A stretch of 7,402 nucleotides of DNA from Bog-793 sp050010315. Its GTDB lineage: Bacteria; Actinomycetota; Acidimicrobiia; Acidimicrobiales; Bog-793. Positions within the stretch are counted from its first letter, which is position 1. The number at the start of each line of letters is the position of its first letter. Under the pieces are notes generated by a model that saw nothing but the letters and a program-made list of their open reading frames with translations, was not told the DNA's origin and ran no database searches. Made by a program: the position numbers and the translations under genes. Positions 5,665 to 7,402 of this stretch are shown piece after piece. The stretch covers positions 1 to 7,402 of the forward strand of contig JBEKLG010000089.1 in assembly GCA_050010315.1 (NCBI GenBank). Direction: 5' to 3'.

Positions 5665-6105
5665 ATGCCGATGCAGATCGCCAGTGCCCTTCCCGTACTC
5701 CATGCCCTCTTGTTCGCCGCGACGGCGAAGAATACGAACGGCTCCTCGGTCTTCGTCTTCCTCCTCCTCGTCCTCGCCGTCGGGGCCTTCTTATTCATCC
5801 GCCCGCAGCGCCGGCGACAACGTGATCTCCTCGCCCAGCAGCGGGCGATCTCGGTCGGCGACGAGGTCATCACCGCCGCCGGCATCGTCGGCCGCGTGCA
5901 ATCGATGAGCGACGACCGCGTGCGGATCGAGGTCGCGCCGGGAACGACGATCGAGATCGTCCGGCGGGCGATCGGCCAGCGCATCACCCCCCCGCCGTCC
6001 GCCTGGGGAGGCCCGAGCGGCGGCCAGTGGGACATCCCCTCGTCGCCGGGCGGCCCCGAACACCCCGGCGAACCGCCGACGGGGAACCAGGGAGGATCCG
6101 CGTAG
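5665..6105 (+). CDS. yajC: Preprotein translocase subunit YajC
   Basis: 146 residues. YajC is a small single-span membrane protein that joins SecD and SecF in the accessory complex of the Sec translocon. A short hydrophobic N-terminal stretch (about 5-20) is followed by the main membrane helix (about 28-45, SVFVFLLLVLAVGAFLF) and the hallmark IRPQRRRQR (45-53). The cytoplasmic domain has VGDEVITAAGIVGRV (64-78) and DDRVRIEVAPGTTIEIVRRAI (83-103). From about residue 108 a Pro/Gly/Ser-rich, probably disordered tail makes it longer than the typical protein of about 85-115 residues. ATG 5665 is used; ATG 5671, two codons later, is equally plausible. The TAG stop directly abuts the secD GTG, so the two are surely co-transcribed. 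A C7 run (5987-5993) marks the start of the tail. Confidence 0.93.
   Translation: MPMQIASALPVLHALLFAATAKNTNGSSVFVFLLLVLAVGAFLFIRPQRRRQRDLLAQQRAISVGDEVITAAGIVGRVQSMSDDRVRIEVAPGTTIEIVRRAIGQRITPPPSAWGGPSGGQWDIPSSPGGPEHPGEPPTGNQGGSA
6089..6097 (+). promoter_or_regulatory. Ribosome binding site of secD
   Basis: AGGGAGGAT lies inside the end of yajC with its GGAGG core (6091-6095) 10 bases before GTG 6106. It supports this GTG as the secD start, immediately after the yajC TAG. Confidence 0.7.
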
Positions 6106-7402
6106 GTGGGTCGTCGTCGCCTGCTCGCGAGCGTCGGGCTGACGAGTCTCCTGTGCTTCGGGATGCTCGGGCTCGCGGTCGGGCTCCGCTGGTCCCCGCA
6201 CCTCGGATTGGACCTCGAGGGCGGGCTCTCGGTCGTCTACACGCCGAACCAGAAAGTCTCGACGACGACGCTGCAGAACGCGGCGAACATCATGACCGAA
6301 CGGGCCGACGCCCTCGGCGTCACCCAGCCGAACATCACGACCCAGGGCAACGAGATCATCGTGCAGATGCCGGGCGTGAAGAACCCGAAACGGATCCTCG
6401 ACGTGATCGGCACGACGGCGCAGCTGTACTTCCGCCCGGTCCTGTGCGGCGCGCCGAAATACACCGGACCGACAAAGGCCTCGGGTAAGCAGAAGAAGGT
6501 CCCCTACCGGACGCCGCCAAGCTGCGCCTCGCCCTACCTGTACAGCTCGAGCTACTACGTCTCAACCGGAGGCGGCTCCTATGACCCGGGCCCGTACGCG
6601 GTCGACCCGGCCTACGCGAGCTACAAGAACACGCCGATCACGCTCGACAACCACTACAAGCACGAGAACGTCATCTTCCCGGCCGGCCGCCAAGCCGACG
6701 CCCCCCGCTACGTCCTCGGGCCGACGCTCGCCGACGGGACGATCATCAAGGGCGCCTACGCCGCGCTCAGCCAGGAAGGGTCCTGGCAGGTCAACTTCAA
6801 CCTCACCGGGCCGGGCACCACGGCTTTCAACAAGATCGCCACGGCCTACTACCACGCCCTCGTCGCCAATGACCTCGACGGCGACATCGTCTCGGCACCG
6901 CTCATTCTGGCGCAGACCTTCCCCGGCTCCGGGCAGATCACCGGGAGCTTCACCCAGTCGCAAGCCAACGCCCTCGCCCTCGACCTCAACTACGGCTCGC
7001 TGCCCGTGCAGCTCACCGCCCAGACCTCACAAGCCGTGTCCCCGTTCCTCGGCAAGTCCTCGCTCCACGCCGGTCTTCTCGCCGGTCTGCTCGGATTGCT
7101 GCTCGTGATGATGTACACGATCTTTTACTACCGGGCGCTCGGCATCGTCGTCGTCACCGGCCTCGTGACGACGGCGGCCTTCCTCTACGGGTTCATCTCG
7201 ATGCTCAGCGCCTCGTCGTTCGGGCTCACCCTCGACCTGTCGGGCGTCACCGGCCTCATCGTCTCGGTCGGCATCACCGTCGACTCCTACGTCGTGTACT
7301 TCGAGCGGCTGAAAGACGAGGTGCGGGCCGGGCGGTCGGTCCGGGCGTCGGTGGCCAAGGGCTTCCGCAGCGCCTACCGCACGATCCTGTCCGCCGACGC
7401 CG
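6106..7402 (+). CDS. secD: Protein translocase subunit SecD, N-terminal part
   Basis: 432 codons from GTG 6106 to the right edge, with no stop; the gene continues outside. SecD is an RND-type membrane protein that, with SecF, uses the proton motive force to help pull exported proteins through SecYEG. Helix 1 spans about 6-28. The D1-type motif LGLDLEGGLSVVY (33-45) and a P1 domain with ANIMTERADALGV and NEIIVQMPGV follow. Extracytoplasmic residues about 113-200 are low-complexity and rich in Tyr, Ser and Pro. RYVLGPTLADGTIIKGA (201-217), VNFNLTGPGT, DGDIVSAPLI and YGSLPVQL precede membrane helices at about 320-341, 343-366 and 376-398. The last contains SVGITVDSYVVYFERLKDEVRAGRS, with D393 at the conserved acidic site tied to proton use. 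The ending ILSADA is the expected region before helix 5. Its start is set by the adjacent ribosome binding site and the zero gap after yajC. Confidence 0.96.
   Translation, partial: MGRRRLLASVGLTSLLCFGMLGLAVGLRWSPHLGLDLEGGLSVVYTPNQKVSTTTLQNAANIMTERADALGVTQPNITTQGNEIIVQMPGVKNPKRILDVIGTTAQLYFRPVLCGAPKYTGPTKASGKQKKVPYRTPPSCASPYLYSSSYYVSTGGGSYDPGPYAVDPAYASYKNTPITLDNHYKHENVIFPAGRQADAPRYVLGPTLADGTIIKGAYAALSQEGSWQVNFNLTGPGTTAFNKIATAYYHALVANDLDGDIVSAPLILAQTFPGSGQITGSFTQSQANALALDLNYGSLPVQLTAQTSQAVSPFLGKSSLHAGLLAGLLGLLLVMMYTIFYYRALGIVVVTGLVTTAAFLYGFISMLSASSFGLTLDLSGVTGLIVSVGITVDSYVVYFERLKDEVRAGRSVRASVAKGFRSAYRTILSADA

Noticed and set aside
6581..7108. A 175-codon + strand frame rich in Thr, Ser, Arg and Pro.
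   Set aside because: It is an out-of-frame shadow of secD, which reads continuously with clear SecD motifs from 6106.
1..7402. tRNA, rRNA, CRISPR, insertion sequence, prophage or defence genes.
   Set aside because: No such structures, repeats or motifs were seen; nine housekeeping genes fill nearly all of the sequence.

Overview
This is a GC-rich actinobacterial chromosome segment with nine genes, all on the + strand. Gene order resembles the conserved actinobacterial neighbourhood patA-pimA-...-yebC-ruvC-ruvA-ruvB-yajC-secD. Codons ending in C or G, GTG starts, ATGA stop/start overlaps and promoter-like hexamers almost touching start codons fit a high-GC actinobacterium. Among these, a deep-branching lineage such as Acidimicrobiia is a guess from the gene order and a non-mycobacterial flavour; I cannot prove the class. 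It is a housekeeping region with no mobile element, CRISPR array, tRNA or rRNA.

Region 1 (2-1575) is membrane glycolipid synthesis: the C-terminal half of an LpxL/PatA-like acyltransferase, overlapping by ATGA a GT4 glycosyltransferase that closely follows PimA motifs. Region 2 (1610-2494) is a compact M48 (HtpX-like) membrane metallopeptidase, where other actinobacteria often carry vitamin B6 genes (pdxS/pdxT). Region 3 (2554-3306) is yebC, with a strong ribosome binding site.

Region 4 (3357-5580) is ruvC-ruvA-ruvB, the complete Holliday junction branch migration and resolution set, joined by ATGA overlaps. A 14-base site at 3350-3363 matches the Gram-positive LexA (SOS) consensus at every position. 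It abuts a -10 hexamer and contains the ruvC start codon, so ruvCAB looks like an SOS-inducible, possibly leaderless unit. Region 5 (5665-7402) is yajC followed with no gap by secD, which runs off the window; these encode accessory parts of the Sec translocon. A GC hairpin after ruvB and a -10-like hexamer suggest that yajC-secD starts its own transcript.

No clearly undescribed system was found. The most useful observations are the LexA operator on the ruvC start, the M48 gene with a probable leaderless promoter, a RuvA acidic-pin substitution, a T7 slippery heptamer in ruvC whose -1 frame is open into ruvA, and a tyrosine-rich insertion in SecD. All intergenic gaps are under 90 bases.
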